Both the position numbers and the translations under genes were made by a program. A stretch of DNA of 64,000 bases from Streptomyces tagetis (GTDB lineage Bacteria > Actinomycetota > Actinomycetes > Streptomycetales > Streptomycetaceae). Position 1 is the first letter of the stretch. Every line of letters begins with the position of its first letter. The DNA lies in contig NZ_JAGPNL010000002.1 in NCBI RefSeq assembly GCF_018069565.1, positions 248,001 through 312,000 of the forward strand, in the 5' to 3' direction. Shown here piece after piece: positions 48,493 to 57,676 of this stretch. Below the pieces are notes generated by a model. The model saw only the letters and a list, made by a program, of their open reading frames with translations, was not told the origin of the DNA and ran no database searches.

Positions 48493-49719
48493 ATGGACGA
48501 GCAGCGCGAGCCCGCAGGCGGAGCGCCGCGGTGGCGGCCCGCGCCGCCGTGGGGCGGCCACCGGGACGACGGCACCCCCGCGCGCCGGTGGCCCTGGCCG
48601 AGCACGCTGCTGGTCACCGCGTTCGTGCTCGCCGGATCGCAGTTCGCCGCCCGCGCCCAGGAGGGTGAACGGGTCGCACTCGACCCCGCCGCCCGCGTAC
48701 TGCTGCTGATCACCGGGCTCCTCCTGCTGTGGCGGCTGCGGCACCCGGCGGCCGTCGTCTGGGCCACGGCGGCCACCACCCTCGGCTACCTCGCCGCCGG
48801 TTACCCCTACGGCCCGGTGTTCCTCGCCTTCGCCGTGGCCTGTCTCGCCGCCGTCGTCGCCGGCCACCGCACGGCGGCCTGGTCCGCCGTGGCGGCCCTG
48901 TGGGCCGGACACCTGCTGCTCGCCCACTGGCTCTACCGATGGCTGCCGCCCGCGGGCGACTCCGCCGCCTCCTGGGGTACGGAACTGGCCACCGCCACCT
49001 GGGCGGTGGCGGTCGTCGCCCTGTCGGAGCTGGCCCGCGCCCGGCGCGAGCAGTGGGCGCGCGAACGGGCCGAGCGCGCCCAGGCCGCCCGGCGCCGCGC
49101 CGACGAGGAACGGCTGCGGATCGCCCGCGAACTCCACGACGTCCTCGCCCACAGCCTCTCCGTCATCCACGTACAGGCGGGCGTCGGCCTCGCCCTCCTC
49201 GACAGCGACCGCGAGCAGGCCCGGACCGCGCTGACCACCATCAAGGGACAGAGCAAGGAGGCGCTGGGCGAGGTGCGCCAGGTGCTCGACACCCTCCGGG
49301 CCCCCGGCGACGCCCCGCGCGCCCCGGCCCCGGGGCTGGACCGGCTGCCCGAGCTGGTGGAACAGGCCGCGAGCGCCGGCCTGACCGTCGAGGTCGAGGG
49401 CGAACCGCCCCGGCTGCCGCCCCACACCGGCGTCGCCGCCTTCCGCATCCTCCAGGAGGCCCTGACCAACGTCGTACGGCACTCGGGCTCCCGGCACGCG
49501 CGTGTCCGCTTCGCCCGCGAGGGCGGCGCCCTGAGCCTGCGCGTCGACGACGACGGGCCCGCGACCGGCACCGACGCCGGAGGCGGCGGCAACGGTCTGG
49601 CCGGCATGCGGGAGCGGGCGGCGGCCCTCGGCGGCACCGTCGAGGCGGGCCCCCGCCCCGACGGCGGCTTCCGGGTACGTGCGCTGCTGCCGCTCACCGC
49701 GAAGGAGGACGACCGGTGA
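48493..49719 (+). CDS. NarL-type sensor histidine kinase
   Basis: 408 residues. N-terminal membrane domain with four or five helices (about residues 35-180), then a coiled-coil linker (ARARREQWARERAERAQAARRRADEERLRI), the HisKA_3 box RELHDVLAHSLSVIHVQAGVGLALL with the phospho-His, and the HATPase (FRILQEALTNVVRHSGSRHARVRF, then GNGLAGMRERAAALGG). No extracellular sensing domain, so it may sense the membrane. ATG 48493; the stop TGA overlaps the response regulator GTG. No ABC transporter neighbour to point to the stimulus. Confidence 0.94.
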   Translation: MDEQREPAGGAPRWRPAPPWGGHRDDGTPARRWPWPSTLLVTAFVLAGSQFAARAQEGERVALDPAARVLLLITGLLLLWRLRHPAAVVWATAATTLGYLAAGYPYGPVFLAFAVACLAAVVAGHRTAAWSAVAALWAGHLLLAHWLYRWLPPAGDSAASWGTELATATWAVAVVALSELARARREQWARERAERAQAARRRADEERLRIARELHDVLAHSLSVIHVQAGVGLALLDSDREQARTALTTIKGQSKEALGEVRQVLDTLRAPGDAPRAPAPGLDRLPELVEQAASAGLTVEVEGEPPRLPPHTGVAAFRILQEALTNVVRHSGSRHARVRFAREGGALSLRVDDDGPATGTDAGGGGNGLAGMRERAAALGGTVEAGPRPDGGFRVRALLPLTAKEDDR

Positions 49720-50381
49720 TCCGCGTACTGCTCGCCGACGACCAGTCGCTGGTCCGGGCCGGGTTCCGGGCCCTGCTCGACGCCCAGCCGGACATCGAGG
49801 TCGCGGGCGAGGCCGCGGACGGCGAGGAGGCGCTGCGGGTGCTCGGCGAGACGCCCGTGGACGTCGTCCTGATGGACATCCGCATGCCCCGCCTCGACGG
49901 TCTCGCCGCCACCCGCAGGATCACCGGGGACCCGGCGCTCGGCGCGGCGAAGGTGGTCATGCTCACCACCTTCGAACTCGACGAGTACGTCTTCGAGGCC
50001 ATCCGCTCCGGCGCCTCCGGCTTCCTGGTCAAGGACACCGAGCCGGAGGAACTGCTGCGCGCCGTCCGGGCGGTGGTCGCCGGTGACGCGCTGCTGTCGC
50101 CCGGGGTGACCCGCCGCCTGATCGCCGAGTTCGCGGCCCGTTCCAAGGAGCCCGCCGCGGCCGACGCCCTGGCCCGTCTCACCGAACGGGAGCGGGAGGT
50201 GATGGCCCTCGTCGGCATCGGCCTGTCCAACGAGGAGATCGCCCGCCGCCTGGTCGTCAGCCCGCTCACCGCCAAGACCCACGTCAGCCGCACCATGGTG
50301 AAGCTCGGTGTCCGCGACCGCGCCCAACTCGTCGTCCTCGCCTACGAATCCGGCCTGGTACGGCCGGGCTGGCTCGGCTGA
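49716..50381 (+). CDS. NarL/LuxR-type response regulator
   Basis: 221 residues. Receiver domain with DD acidic pair in VLLADDQSLVRAG, phospho-acceptor Asp in VDVVLMDIRMPRLDG and Lys in GFLVKDTEPEELL. LuxR-type helix-turn-helix at the C-terminus: LTEREREVMALVGIGLSNEEIARRLVVSPLTAKTHVSRTMVKLGVRDRAQLV. GTG 49716 is coupled to the kinase stop (GTGA). Target genes are not evident. Ends ten bases from the convergent MFS gene. Confidence 0.95.
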   Translation: MIRVLLADDQSLVRAGFRALLDAQPDIEVAGEAADGEEALRVLGETPVDVVLMDIRMPRLDGLAATRRITGDPALGAAKVVMLTTFELDEYVFEAIRSGASGFLVKDTEPEELLRAVRAVVAGDALLSPGVTRRLIAEFAARSKEPAAADALARLTEREREVMALVGIGLSNEEIARRLVVSPLTAKTHVSRTMVKLGVRDRAQLVVLAYESGLVRPGWLG

Positions 50382-50391
50382 TCCCGGCCGC

Positions 50392-51597
50392 TCAGCCGGC
50401 CGCCGCCCGGCGCGTGGCGAGGGCGATCACCACCGCCACCCCGGCCAGCGCCGCCACGCTGGTGAGCGCGGCCGGCAGCGAGAACCAGTCGGCCAGGAAA
50501 CCGATCGCCGGCGGCCCGACCAGCATGCCGCCGTACCCGAGCGTGGACGCCACGGCGACGCCGCTGGGCCCGCCGAGCGCCCCCGCCCGCTCCACCGCGA
50601 CCGGGAAGAGGTTGGCGAGCCCGAGGCCGGTGAGGGCGAAGCCGAACAGAGCGGGCCCGACGGACGGGCTGAGCGAGCCGAGCAGCATGCCGGCCACGGC
50701 CACCGAACCCCCGGCCACCACCGTGGGCGTCCGCCCCAGGCGCTCCAGCATCGTCGTGCCGGTGAGCCGGCCGGCGGCCATGGCGAGGGCGAAACACGAG
50801 TAGCCCGCCGCCGCCATACCGGGCGAGGCGTCGAGGTCCTGCGCCAGGTGCAGGGCACCCCAGTCCGCCATCGCCCCCTCCCCGTACGCCGTGCACAGGG
50901 CGATCAGGCCGAAGGTGACGACCAGGCGGCGCGTGCGGCGGTCGAGCCGGCGCGGGGCGGTGCCGGAGGCGGCCGGCGGCTCCGGCGGCACGGCGGGCTC
51001 GCAGCGCAGCAGGGTCCGCCCCGCGACCAGGGTGACCAGCAGGCCGATCACGGTCAGCCCGGCCAGGTGCCGCGTGGGCGACAGCGACCCGGCGACGAGA
51101 CCGCCGAGGGCGGCGCCGACCAGCCCGCCCAGGCTGAAGGCGGCGTGGAAGCCGGGCATGAGGGGGCGTCGCACCACGGTCACCAGGTCGACGGCGGCGC
51201 TGTTGAAGGCCACGTTGATCCCGCCGTAGGCGCTGCCGAAGACCAGCAGGACGGCGCCGAGGGCGAGGGGGGAGTGGGTGAGCGGCGGCAGGGCGACGCT
51301 CAGGCAGAGCAGCACCGCGCACACGACGGTGACGGGATGGGTGCCGTAGCGGCGGCAGAGCCGGCCGGTCAGCGTCATGGTGACGACGGCCCCGGCCGAC
51401 ACGCCGAGCAGCGCGAGGCCCAGCGTGCCGGCGGAGGCGCCGGTCTGTTCCTTGATGGCGGGGATGCGGACCACCCAGCCGGCGAAGACGAAGCCGTCCA
51501 GGGCGAAGAAGGCGGTCAGGGCGATGCGGAGGCGGACGAGATGGTCGCGGGAACCCGGCACGACGGTGTGCGAACGGGTTTTGTTTATCAGCGGCAC
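50392..51597 (-). CDS. MFS transporter
   Basis: 401 residues with 12 predicted helices. RIALTAFFALDGFVFAGWVVRIPAIKEQTGASAGTLGLALLGVSAGAVVTMTLTGRLCRRYG resembles the YbjJ/fucose-permease-like subgroup. The signature FGSAYGGINVAFNSAAVDL and FALTGLGLANLFPVAVERAG fit that group. Substrate unknown. Start GTG 51597 lies six bases from a -10-like TAGCCT, suggesting a leaderless mRNA. Convergent with the two-component pair. Confidence 0.88.
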   Translation of the reverse strand: MPLINKTRSHTVVPGSRDHLVRLRIALTAFFALDGFVFAGWVVRIPAIKEQTGASAGTLGLALLGVSAGAVVTMTLTGRLCRRYGTHPVTVVCAVLLCLSVALPPLTHSPLALGAVLLVFGSAYGGINVAFNSAAVDLVTVVRRPLMPGFHAAFSLGGLVGAALGGLVAGSLSPTRHLAGLTVIGLLVTLVAGRTLLRCEPAVPPEPPAASGTAPRRLDRRTRRLVVTFGLIALCTAYGEGAMADWGALHLAQDLDASPGMAAAGYSCFALAMAAGRLTGTTMLERLGRTPTVVAGGSVAVAGMLLGSLSPSVGPALFGFALTGLGLANLFPVAVERAGALGGPSGVAVASTLGYGGMLVGPPAIGFLADWFSLPAALTSVAALAGVAVVIALATRRAAAG

Positions 51598-51788
51598 AAA
51601 GTCAGGCTAAGGGGGAGCCGCGGGCCGGGCAAGGGACGCGCTGCCTCGCCGTCCCCCTCCTGACCTCGGACGAGAGCACGGGAGGGACACGCGGGGACCC
51701 GGGGGGAGCACGGGCGCGCGCGGTGCGGGCGAGGCGGCCGGCGGAAAAACCGCTCGGCGACCCGCACCCGGTCGGCGATGCTGAGGGG

Positions 51789-52343
51789 ATGGTGGAACGG
51801 GAGACCGCGGTGCGCGCCGTCACGGAGGAACTGGACCGCGCGTACCGGCAGGCGCGTGCGGCGGGCGCGGACCCGGAGCGCGGGGTCGTCACCCACGCCG
51901 TGGCGCACCCGCTGGTGTGGATCGTCCACGGGACCTCCGAGGCGCACGCCCGCACCGGCGACCCCCGCCGGATGCCGGTCGGCCACGGGCCGTACCTGGT
52001 CGACCGGACCGACGGCGGCCTGCACACCATCGGCGCCGTCGCCGCCGCGAGCGGCCGGTGGGAGGACGACCACCGGGCTCGCGTACGCGGGCTGCCCGTG
52101 CGCACCGCCGTGGACGACCTGCACGACGAGCTGCGCGCGTCGGCGGCCACGCGCGGGCGCGCGCACGCGGGGAGGCTGCTGCGGCACCGGGTGCCCGGCC
52201 TCTCCCCGGCCGAGACCGTCGCGTACGTCCACGCCCTGCACACCGGGGGCACGCCCGCCGCGCACCTCGTCGCCCGCGTGGCCGCCCACGTGGTGCCGGC
52301 GCCCGATCCGGTGCTCTCCGTCCGGACCGTGCGGCGGGGCTGA
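51789..52343 (+). CDS. YrhB-like domain protein
   Basis: 184 residues: MVERETAVRAVTEELDRAYRQARAAGADPERGVVTHAVAHPLVWIVHGTSEAHARTGDPRRMPVGHGPYLVDRTDGGLHTIGAVAAASGRWEDDHRARVRGLPVRTAVDDLHDELR. The pattern of an N-terminal helix, a beta-sheet with GHGPYLVDRTDGGLHTIG and a helical C-terminus matches what I know as YrhB-domain (Imm35-like) proteins of Streptomyces. Function unknown; some relatives are immunity-like, but no toxin is near. The purine run GAGGGG touches the ATG, so ATG 51789 or GTG 51792 are both possible. Confidence 0.7.
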   Translation: MVERETAVRAVTEELDRAYRQARAAGADPERGVVTHAVAHPLVWIVHGTSEAHARTGDPRRMPVGHGPYLVDRTDGGLHTIGAVAAASGRWEDDHRARVRGLPVRTAVDDLHDELRASAATRGRAHAGRLLRHRVPGLSPAETVAYVHALHTGGTPAAHLVARVAAHVVPAPDPVLSVRTVRRG

Positions 52344-52358
52344 CGTGCCCCCGGCGGG

Positions 52359-53738
52359 TCAGTCGCGGTGTGCGGCGATCAGCTCCCGGTACCAGTGGTA
52401 ACTGTCCTTCGGCGTGCGCTCCAGGGTGTCGTAGTCGACGCGGACGATGCCGAAGCGCTTGCCGTAGCCGTGCGCCCACTCGAAGTTGTCCAGCAACGAC
52501 CACACGTAGTAGCCCCGTACGTCCACGCCCGCGTCCATCGCGGCCCGCAGCGCGGTGAGGTGGTCGCGCAGGTAGGCGACGCGGTCGGTGTCGTGGACCG
52601 CGCCGTCGGCGGCCGGCACGTCGTCCTCCGCGGAACCGTTCTCCGTGATGTGGACCGGCGGCAGCGCGTCCCCGTAACGCTCCTTGAGGTCCACCAGGAG
52701 GTCGGTGAGGCCCTGGGGGACGACGGGCCAGTCCATGGCGGTGTGCCGGACGCCGGGCAGCCGCACCTCCGCGTAGCGGTTGTCCGTCGCCACCCGCCGC
52801 GCCGGGTCGGCCTCGCGGTGGGGGGCGTCGGCGACGACGATCGGGCGGTAGTAGTTGACGCCGAGGAAGTCCAGCGGACGGGAGATCAGCTCCAGGTCGC
52901 CGTCGTGCCGGAAGTCCGCGCCGGTGACCGCCTCGCCCCAGGTCTCCGCCTCCGTCCGCGGGTAGCGGCCCGCGAGGATCGGCTCGGTCCACACCAGGTT
53001 GTGCTGGGTGTCCGCGCGGGCCACGGCGGCGAGGTCGGCGGGGGAGTCGGTGGCGGGCAGGTTGCGGTCCAGGTTGAGCGTGATGCCCACCTCGCGCACC
53101 CCGGCCGCCCGCAGCGCCTCGACCGCCCGGCCGTGGCCGACGAGCAGGTGGTGGGCGGCGGCCAGCGCGCCACGCCCCTCGCGCGCGCCGGGCGCGTGGC
53201 GGCCCACCGAGTAGCCGAGGAAGGCGCTGCACCAGGGCTCGTTGAGGGTGATCCACCGCGGCACCCGGTCGCCCAGGTGCCCGGCGACGACGGCCGCGTA
53301 CTCGGCGAACCGCTCCGCCGTCCGGCGCACCCGCCAGCCGCCCTGGTCCTCCAGGGCCTGCGGCAGGTCCCAGTGGTAGAGGGTGGCGGCCGGTTCGATG
53401 CCCGCCGCCAGCAACTCGTCCACCAGGCGCGAGTAGAAGTCCAGCCCCTTGGTGTTCACCGGGCCCGAACCGTCCGGCACGATCCGCGGCCAGGCCAGCG
53501 AGAAGCGGTACGAGTCCACGCCCAGGCGGCGCAGGAGCGCCACGTCCTCGGGGTAGCGGTGGTAGTGGTCGCAGGCCACGTCCCCGGTGTCGCCGCCCGT
53601 CACGCGGCCGGGCTCGTGGCTGTAGGTGTCCCAGATCGACGGGCCGCGACCGTCCTCCCGGGCGGCGCCCTCGATCTGGTAGGCGGCGGTCGCGGCGCCG
53701 AAGACGAACCCGGGCGGGAAGCCGGGGAGTTCACTCAT
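52359..53738 (-). CDS. bglA: Beta-glucosidase, glycoside hydrolase family 1
   Basis: Cytoplasmic enzyme that splits cellobiose and other beta-glucosides. 459 residues. GH1 motifs are intact: FVFGAATAAYQIEGAAREDGRGPSIWDTYSH at the N-terminus, acid/base Glu in RWITLNEPWCSAFLGY, nucleophile Glu in VHITENGSAEDD, and VRGYYVWSLLDNFEWAHGYGKRFGIVRVDYDT near the end. ATG 53738 is the conserved start. Two LacI-type sites lie 47 and 240 bases upstream. Symbol given by family analogy. Confidence 0.95.
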   Translation of the reverse strand: MSELPGFPPGFVFGAATAAYQIEGAAREDGRGPSIWDTYSHEPGRVTGGDTGDVACDHYHRYPEDVALLRRLGVDSYRFSLAWPRIVPDGSGPVNTKGLDFYSRLVDELLAAGIEPAATLYHWDLPQALEDQGGWRVRRTAERFAEYAAVVAGHLGDRVPRWITLNEPWCSAFLGYSVGRHAPGAREGRGALAAAHHLLVGHGRAVEALRAAGVREVGITLNLDRNLPATDSPADLAAVARADTQHNLVWTEPILAGRYPRTEAETWGEAVTGADFRHDGDLELISRPLDFLGVNYYRPIVVADAPHREADPARRVATDNRYAEVRLPGVRHTAMDWPVVPQGLTDLLVDLKERYGDALPPVHITENGSAEDDVPAADGAVHDTDRVAYLRDHLTALRAAMDAGVDVRGYYVWSLLDNFEWAHGYGKRFGIVRVDYDTLERTPKDSYHWYRELIAAHRD

Positions 53739-53784
53739 GGTGTCGAGCCCATCTGTGAGTGCGGAGGCCAGGTGGTGAGCAGGT

Positions 53785-53800
53785 GGTGAAGCGCTTCGAC
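53785..53800. promoter_or_regulatory. LacI-type operator 1 upstream of beta-glucosidase
   Basis: GGTGAAGCGCTTCGAC contains the perfect palindrome GAAGCGCTTC. It lies 47 bases before the start codon, in the promoter region. An exact inverted copy is 193 bases further away. Confidence 0.65.
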
Positions 53801-53977
53801 AGGGGGAGTCCGGCCGCGTCGGACGGCGCGGCTCCCCGGGGCCGGACCGTCGGGTCCGGTGTGACGAGTCATACGTCACGCACCGGCCCGCGCGCCAGAG
53901 CGAGGCGCCGACGGGGCTCGATCCGGACGGGCGTCGATCCGCCCGCCGGCCGGGGCCGTACGCGATTCGCCCACCGC

Positions 53978-53993
53978 GTCGAAGCGCTTCACC
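53978..53993. promoter_or_regulatory. LacI-type operator 2, inverted copy
   Basis: GTCGAAGCGCTTCACC is the exact reverse complement of operator 1. The distance between them, 193 bp centre to centre (about 18 helical turns), would allow DNA looping by a tetrameric repressor. Confidence 0.65.
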
Positions 53994-54195
53994 AACGGTC
54001 ACGGCGGCACGGCGGCAGGGCGGCAAGGCGAGGGGGCGGCGGGGCGGCGGGAAGGGTACGGACACGCCGTTCGGGTCGTCGTCCTCGGCCGTTCTCATGA
54101 CGGCCCGCGCGTCGTCCTCACGCCGTCCCGGGGGCCGTCCCGCGCGCCGGGCGGAGCGGCGGGCCGCTCACGCGCCGGACGGCCCGCCGCTCCGC

Positions 54196-55398
54196 TCAGC
54201 CGACGATCGCGCCGAGGGCCGCCAGCAGCCGGTCCACGTCCTCCTCGCTGGTGTACGGCGCGAGCCCGACCCGTACGCCGCCCCCGTCGCCGAGGCCGAG
54301 CCGCCGCGACGCCTCCAGCGCGTAGAAGGAGCCGGCCGGCGCGTCCACGCCGTGCTCCGCCAGCCGCCGGTACACCTCGGCCGGGGCCAGGCCCTCGACG
54401 GTGAAGAGCAGCGTCGGCGTGCGCCGGGCGGCCCGCGAGTACACGGTGATCCCGCCCAGCTCCGCGAGCCCCCGCTCGATCCGCCCGCGAAGGGCGTCCT
54501 CGTACTCCTCCAGCGCCGTGAAGGCGGCGATCAGCCGCTGCCGCCGCCCGCCCCCGGCCCCCGGCGCCAGGTCCGCGAGGAAGTCGACCGCGGCACGGGC
54601 GCCCGCCAGCAACTCGTACGGCAGCGTGCCCAGTTCGAAGCGCTCGGGGACGGCGTCGCTGGACGGCAGCAGCTTGTCCGGGCGGAGCGTCTCCAGGAAC
54701 TCCGGCCGCCCCGCCAGCACCCCGAGGTGCGGTCCGAGGAACTTGTACGGCGAGCACACCAGCGTGTCCGCGCCGAGCCCCGCCAGGTCGACGGCCGCGT
54801 GCGAGGCGTAGTGCACCGCGTCGACGTGCAGCAGCGCCCCCACCCCGTGCGTCAGGCGGGCGATGGCGGGCAGGTCGGGGCGGGTGCCGATGAGGTTGGA
54901 GGCGGCGGTCACCGCGACCAGCCGGGTGTGCAGGGAGAGCACCGCCTCGATGTGCCCCGGCTCCAGCTCCCCGGTGGCGGGGTCGAAGTCCGCCCGGCGC
55001 ACGGTGGCCCCGGCCGCCTCGGCCGCCTGCACCCAGGGCCGGATGTTGGAGTCGTGGTCGAGGCGGGTGACGACCACCTCGTCGCCGGGGCCCCAGTCCT
55101 TGGCCAGCGTCCGCGACAGGTCGTAGGCGAGCTGGGTCGAACTGCGGCCGAAGACGATCCCGCGGGGTTCGACGCCGATCAGGTCGCCGAGGGCGGCGCG
55201 GGCCTCGGTGACGATGCGCTCCGCGTGGCGTTCGCCCTCGGTGACGGTGCCGCGGTTGGCCAGCGGGCCGGTCAGCGCCTCGGTGATCGCGTCGATGACG
55301 GGCTGCGGGGTCTGGGTGCCGCCGGGCGCGTCGAAGCGGGCGGTGCCGGACTTCAGGGCGGGGGTGCGCGCGCGGATCGCGGCGATGTCGAGGGCCAT
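54196..55398 (-). CDS. Cysteine desulfurase-like class V aminotransferase
   Basis: PLP enzyme of 400 residues in the NifS/selenocysteine lyase-like group. FDAPGGTQTPQPVIDAI start, RSSTQLAYDLSRTLAKDWGPGDEVVVTRLDHDSNIRPW, LLHVDAVHYASHAAVDLAGLGADTLVCSPYKFLGPHLGVLAGRPE with the Schiff-base Lys in SPYKFLGPH. The catalytic-Cys loop of true desulfurases near the C-terminus is not obvious (VGLAPYTSEEDV instead of a Cys loop). Hence the name desulfurase-like. ATG 55398. Same strand as the membrane protein gene 82 bp further along. Confidence 0.85.
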   Translation of the reverse strand: MALDIAAIRARTPALKSGTARFDAPGGTQTPQPVIDAITEALTGPLANRGTVTEGERHAERIVTEARAALGDLIGVEPRGIVFGRSSTQLAYDLSRTLAKDWGPGDEVVVTRLDHDSNIRPWVQAAEAAGATVRRADFDPATGELEPGHIEAVLSLHTRLVAVTAASNLIGTRPDLPAIARLTHGVGALLHVDAVHYASHAAVDLAGLGADTLVCSPYKFLGPHLGVLAGRPEFLETLRPDKLLPSSDAVPERFELGTLPYELLAGARAAVDFLADLAPGAGGGRRQRLIAAFTALEEYEDALRGRIERGLAELGGITVYSRAARRTPTLLFTVEGLAPAEVYRRLAEHGVDAPAGSFYALEASRRLGLGDGGGVRVGLAPYTSEEDVDRLLAALGAIVG

Positions 55399-55480
55399 GT
55401 GCGCTCCAACCGAAAGCGGGGATTCCGGGCCTCATGATCGCAGCAGGACGGCGGGGTGAACAGGGACGGGAGGGGACGGA

Positions 55481-56548
55481 TCAGGCGCCGGCCGGTGCCG
55501 TCCCCGTCTCCTTCTCCCGGCCGCCGGGGTGGCGGTGCCGCCAGATCCAGAAGACCGCCGTGGACAGCAGCGCCCACCCGCCCAGCACCAGGAAGGGGAA
55601 GGCGTGCTGGTGCCCCTGGAAGTACACCGCCGTGTGCTGGGCGTTGACCGACCCGCCCGGCGGCAGCCAGCGGCCGATCAGCCCCAGCGGCGACGGCAGC
55701 AGCGGCCAGGACACCGCGCCGCCCGATGACGGATTGCCCAGCAGCACCATCAGCCCCCAGGTCGGCAGCATCGCCCAGCGGCCGACGAGTGTGTTGAACA
55801 TGGTGAACACCATGCCGCTGGTGAACAGGGTCAACGCGAGGATCAGCCACGACTCCGCGAACGGCAGATCGAGCGCGCCCAGCAGCCAGTCCACCGTCGC
55901 GGCGATGGCGAAGCCGCCGAGCAGCGCGTACGCCAGGGTGAACAGGATGCGCTCCAACGGCGTCAGCGTCCGGGCGTGCACGCTGAGCTGGATCGCCCCG
56001 ACGAAGCCGATGATCACGGCGGCCAGGGAGATGTAGAAGATCGCCAGGCCCCGCGGGTCCCCCGGTTGCAGGGGGTTGATGTCCCGGACGGTGACCGCGA
56101 CGCCGGTCTCGCGGCCCACGGCGGGGGCGGTGCCGCCCAGCACCTCGGCGACCGAGGCGCCGGACGCGCTGGACAGGTTCAGGACGACGGTCCGCCCGGC
56201 GTCGCGGACCTCGAAGATCGCGAAGACCTCCTGCTCCTCGACGGCGGCGCGTGCCCGCTCCACCGTCGGGTAGGGGTGGACCTTCACCGAGGCGTCGAGC
56301 GCCCGCTCCACCCCGTCCAGGAAGGCCCGGCCGCGCTCGTGCCGGTACGCGCCGACGACGGCCGTGGGGATCGAGCGCGGCGTCGGGTCCGCCATGGAGT
56401 AGGTGTACGACCCGGCGAACAGCCCGGCCGCCGCCGCGAGGATCAGCACCAGCACGGTGGCCGGCCACCACGGCGACGCGCGGAACGCCGACCACCGCTG
56501 CCCGTGCCGCGGCGGGGGGCCGGGACCGCCGGGGGAGGTGTGGGCCAT
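55481..56548 (-). CDS. ABC-2/DUF3533-like multi-pass membrane protein
   Basis: 355 residues. A first helix at 30-50 (PWWPATVLVLILAAAAGLFAGSY) is followed by a 120-residue outside domain (TAVVGAYRHERGRAFLDGVERALDASVKVHPYPTVERARAAVEEQEVFAIFEVRD). Then five helices close the protein. The arrangement matches YhgE/Pip or DUF3533 proteins related to ABC-2 permeases. No ATPase partner gene is near. Function unknown. The ATG 56548 has only a weak ribosome site. Same strand as, and ahead of, the class V aminotransferase gene. Confidence 0.7.
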   Translation of the reverse strand: MAHTSPGGPGPPPRHGQRWSAFRASPWWPATVLVLILAAAAGLFAGSYTYSMADPTPRSIPTAVVGAYRHERGRAFLDGVERALDASVKVHPYPTVERARAAVEEQEVFAIFEVRDAGRTVVLNLSSASGASVAEVLGGTAPAVGRETGVAVTVRDINPLQPGDPRGLAIFYISLAAVIIGFVGAIQLSVHARTLTPLERILFTLAYALLGGFAIAATVDWLLGALDLPFAESWLILALTLFTSGMVFTMFNTLVGRWAMLPTWGLMVLLGNPSSGGAVSWPLLPSPLGLIGRWLPPGGSVNAQHTAVYFQGHQHAFPFLVLGGWALLSTAVFWIWRHRHPGGREKETGTAPAGA

Positions 56549-56634
56549 ATCCGGACGCTTTCGCAGACGGGACGTCAGGGTGGACCGGGGCGCGCGCCGG
56601 ACACCCCGCTCCGCGCCGGAGCGCGGGGCGACCC

Positions 56635-57228
56635 TCAGACGTGGACGAGGGGGGTGTCCACCAGGTGCTCGGCCACGAACCACGCCTGGAGTTCGTTGGT
56701 GCGCACGACGTCCGAGACGAGGAGGTCGTTGGTGCCGTCGTCGCCGAGGTCCTGGGTGCGGGTCGCGGCGTCGTGGCAGTCGGCGAGGATCATCTCGTGC
56801 GCCTCCAGCAGCCGCGACAGCATCGCGGGCACCTCCTCCACGCCGTCCGGCGGGCGCGGCACGGTGGTGATCTCGGCGACGTGCCGGGGGTCGCCGACCG
56901 CGACGCCGCCGAGCGTCTGGACCCGCTCCGCGATGGTATCGATCAGTTCGAGCTGCTCCCCGGCGTGTTTGTCGAGCAGCAGGTGGAGCTGGTAGAAGGT
57001 CGCCCCGCGCATGAGCCAGTGATACTTCTTGTACAGGTCGTGCAGGATGCGGGTGTCCGCGAGGACCTTGTTGAGCCGCTGGCAGGAGTAGAGACGGGTC
57101 TCCATCGACAGCGCCACCGGGAACTGCTTGACGGTGCCGAACTCCTGGATGGTCCGGCCCTGCTGGTGCAGCCAGGGCTGGCTGCCGTCCGAGTGGGGGT
57201 GCGGGGCCGACGGCCTGGGGCTGTTCAC
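56635..57228 (-). CDS. dps: Dps-family ferritin-like DNA-protection protein
   Basis: Forms 12-subunit shells that oxidise and store iron and shield DNA in stress. 197 residues, with a longer N-terminal tail (about 45 residues, with GTVKQFPVALS) than E. coli Dps. Ferroxidase-type residues are visible in KKYHWLMRGATFYQLHLLLDKHAGEQLELIDTIAERVQTLGG, then LSRLLEAHEMILADCHDAATRTQDLGDDGTNDLLVSDVVRTNELQAWFVAEHL. GTG 57228 follows AAGGAGTT. Single gene, divergent from the phospholipase. Confidence 0.92.
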   Translation of the reverse strand: MNSPRPSAPHPHSDGSQPWLHQQGRTIQEFGTVKQFPVALSMETRLYSCQRLNKVLADTRILHDLYKKYHWLMRGATFYQLHLLLDKHAGEQLELIDTIAERVQTLGGVAVGDPRHVAEITTVPRPPDGVEEVPAMLSRLLEAHEMILADCHDAATRTQDLGDDGTNDLLVSDVVRTNELQAWFVAEHLVDTPLVHV

Positions 57229-57676
57229 GCCTGAACTCCTTCCGGAGAGGACAAGGGAGTGCGCCGGCGCGATACGACCGGCTCCGTCCCCCCTGCGACA
57301 GTCGACCAGCGGTGTGCCGGGCGCGCAAACGCTGGCACCCGGGCGGCGGGCCCGTGCTACGCCGGGCGGTGGGCCTCCGACGCGCCGGGCGTGCGGGGCC
57401 GGGCGCGCGCCGGTCCACGCGCCGGTCCGCGTCTCGTACGGGCCGGGGCCTCGGAGTCGGGCGACCTGTGAGGGTGGGGGCCGCGGGGGCCGCGGGGGCG
57501 GCGCGGGCCGCGCCGAGAGCGGGCCAGGATAGCCGTTCACGTCCTGGACACCACCGTGAGCGCGGAGTTGACGACCCGTTGGGGTGAGAGAGGTGTGAAG
57601 CGGTGGCCGGAACGCGCATCATCTTGTCATGCACCTGCGGCCCGAGGGGCGGGCCGCGGTCTCATGGAGGTATGGG
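57229..57676. other. 448-bp intergenic region between dps and phospholipase genes
   Basis: No supported gene. Very GC-rich, with short internal repeats: CGCGCCGGTCC at 57406-57416 and 57418-57428, and CCGCGGGGG-type runs around 57480-57515. The last 110 bases are less biased (ending ATCATCTTGTCATGCACC) and probably hold the phospholipase promoter. Small frames on both strands look like GC artefacts. Confidence 0.5.

Larger units (their letters stand above)
53739..54195. other. 457-bp intergenic region upstream of the beta-glucosidase
   Basis: No gene supported. It holds two LacI-type sites in opposite orientation (53785-53800 and 53978-53993). Between them is an inverted repeat, CCGGTGTGACG (53856-53866) against CGTCA-CG-CACCGG (53874-53886), that may be a hairpin or another regulator site. 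The rest is GC-rich and featureless. Confidence 0.6.

Noticed and set aside
57312..57587. 91-codon frame in the dps-phospholipase gap
   Set aside because: Arg/Ala/Gly-rich translation from GC-rich repeats, no ribosome site, no family resemblance.
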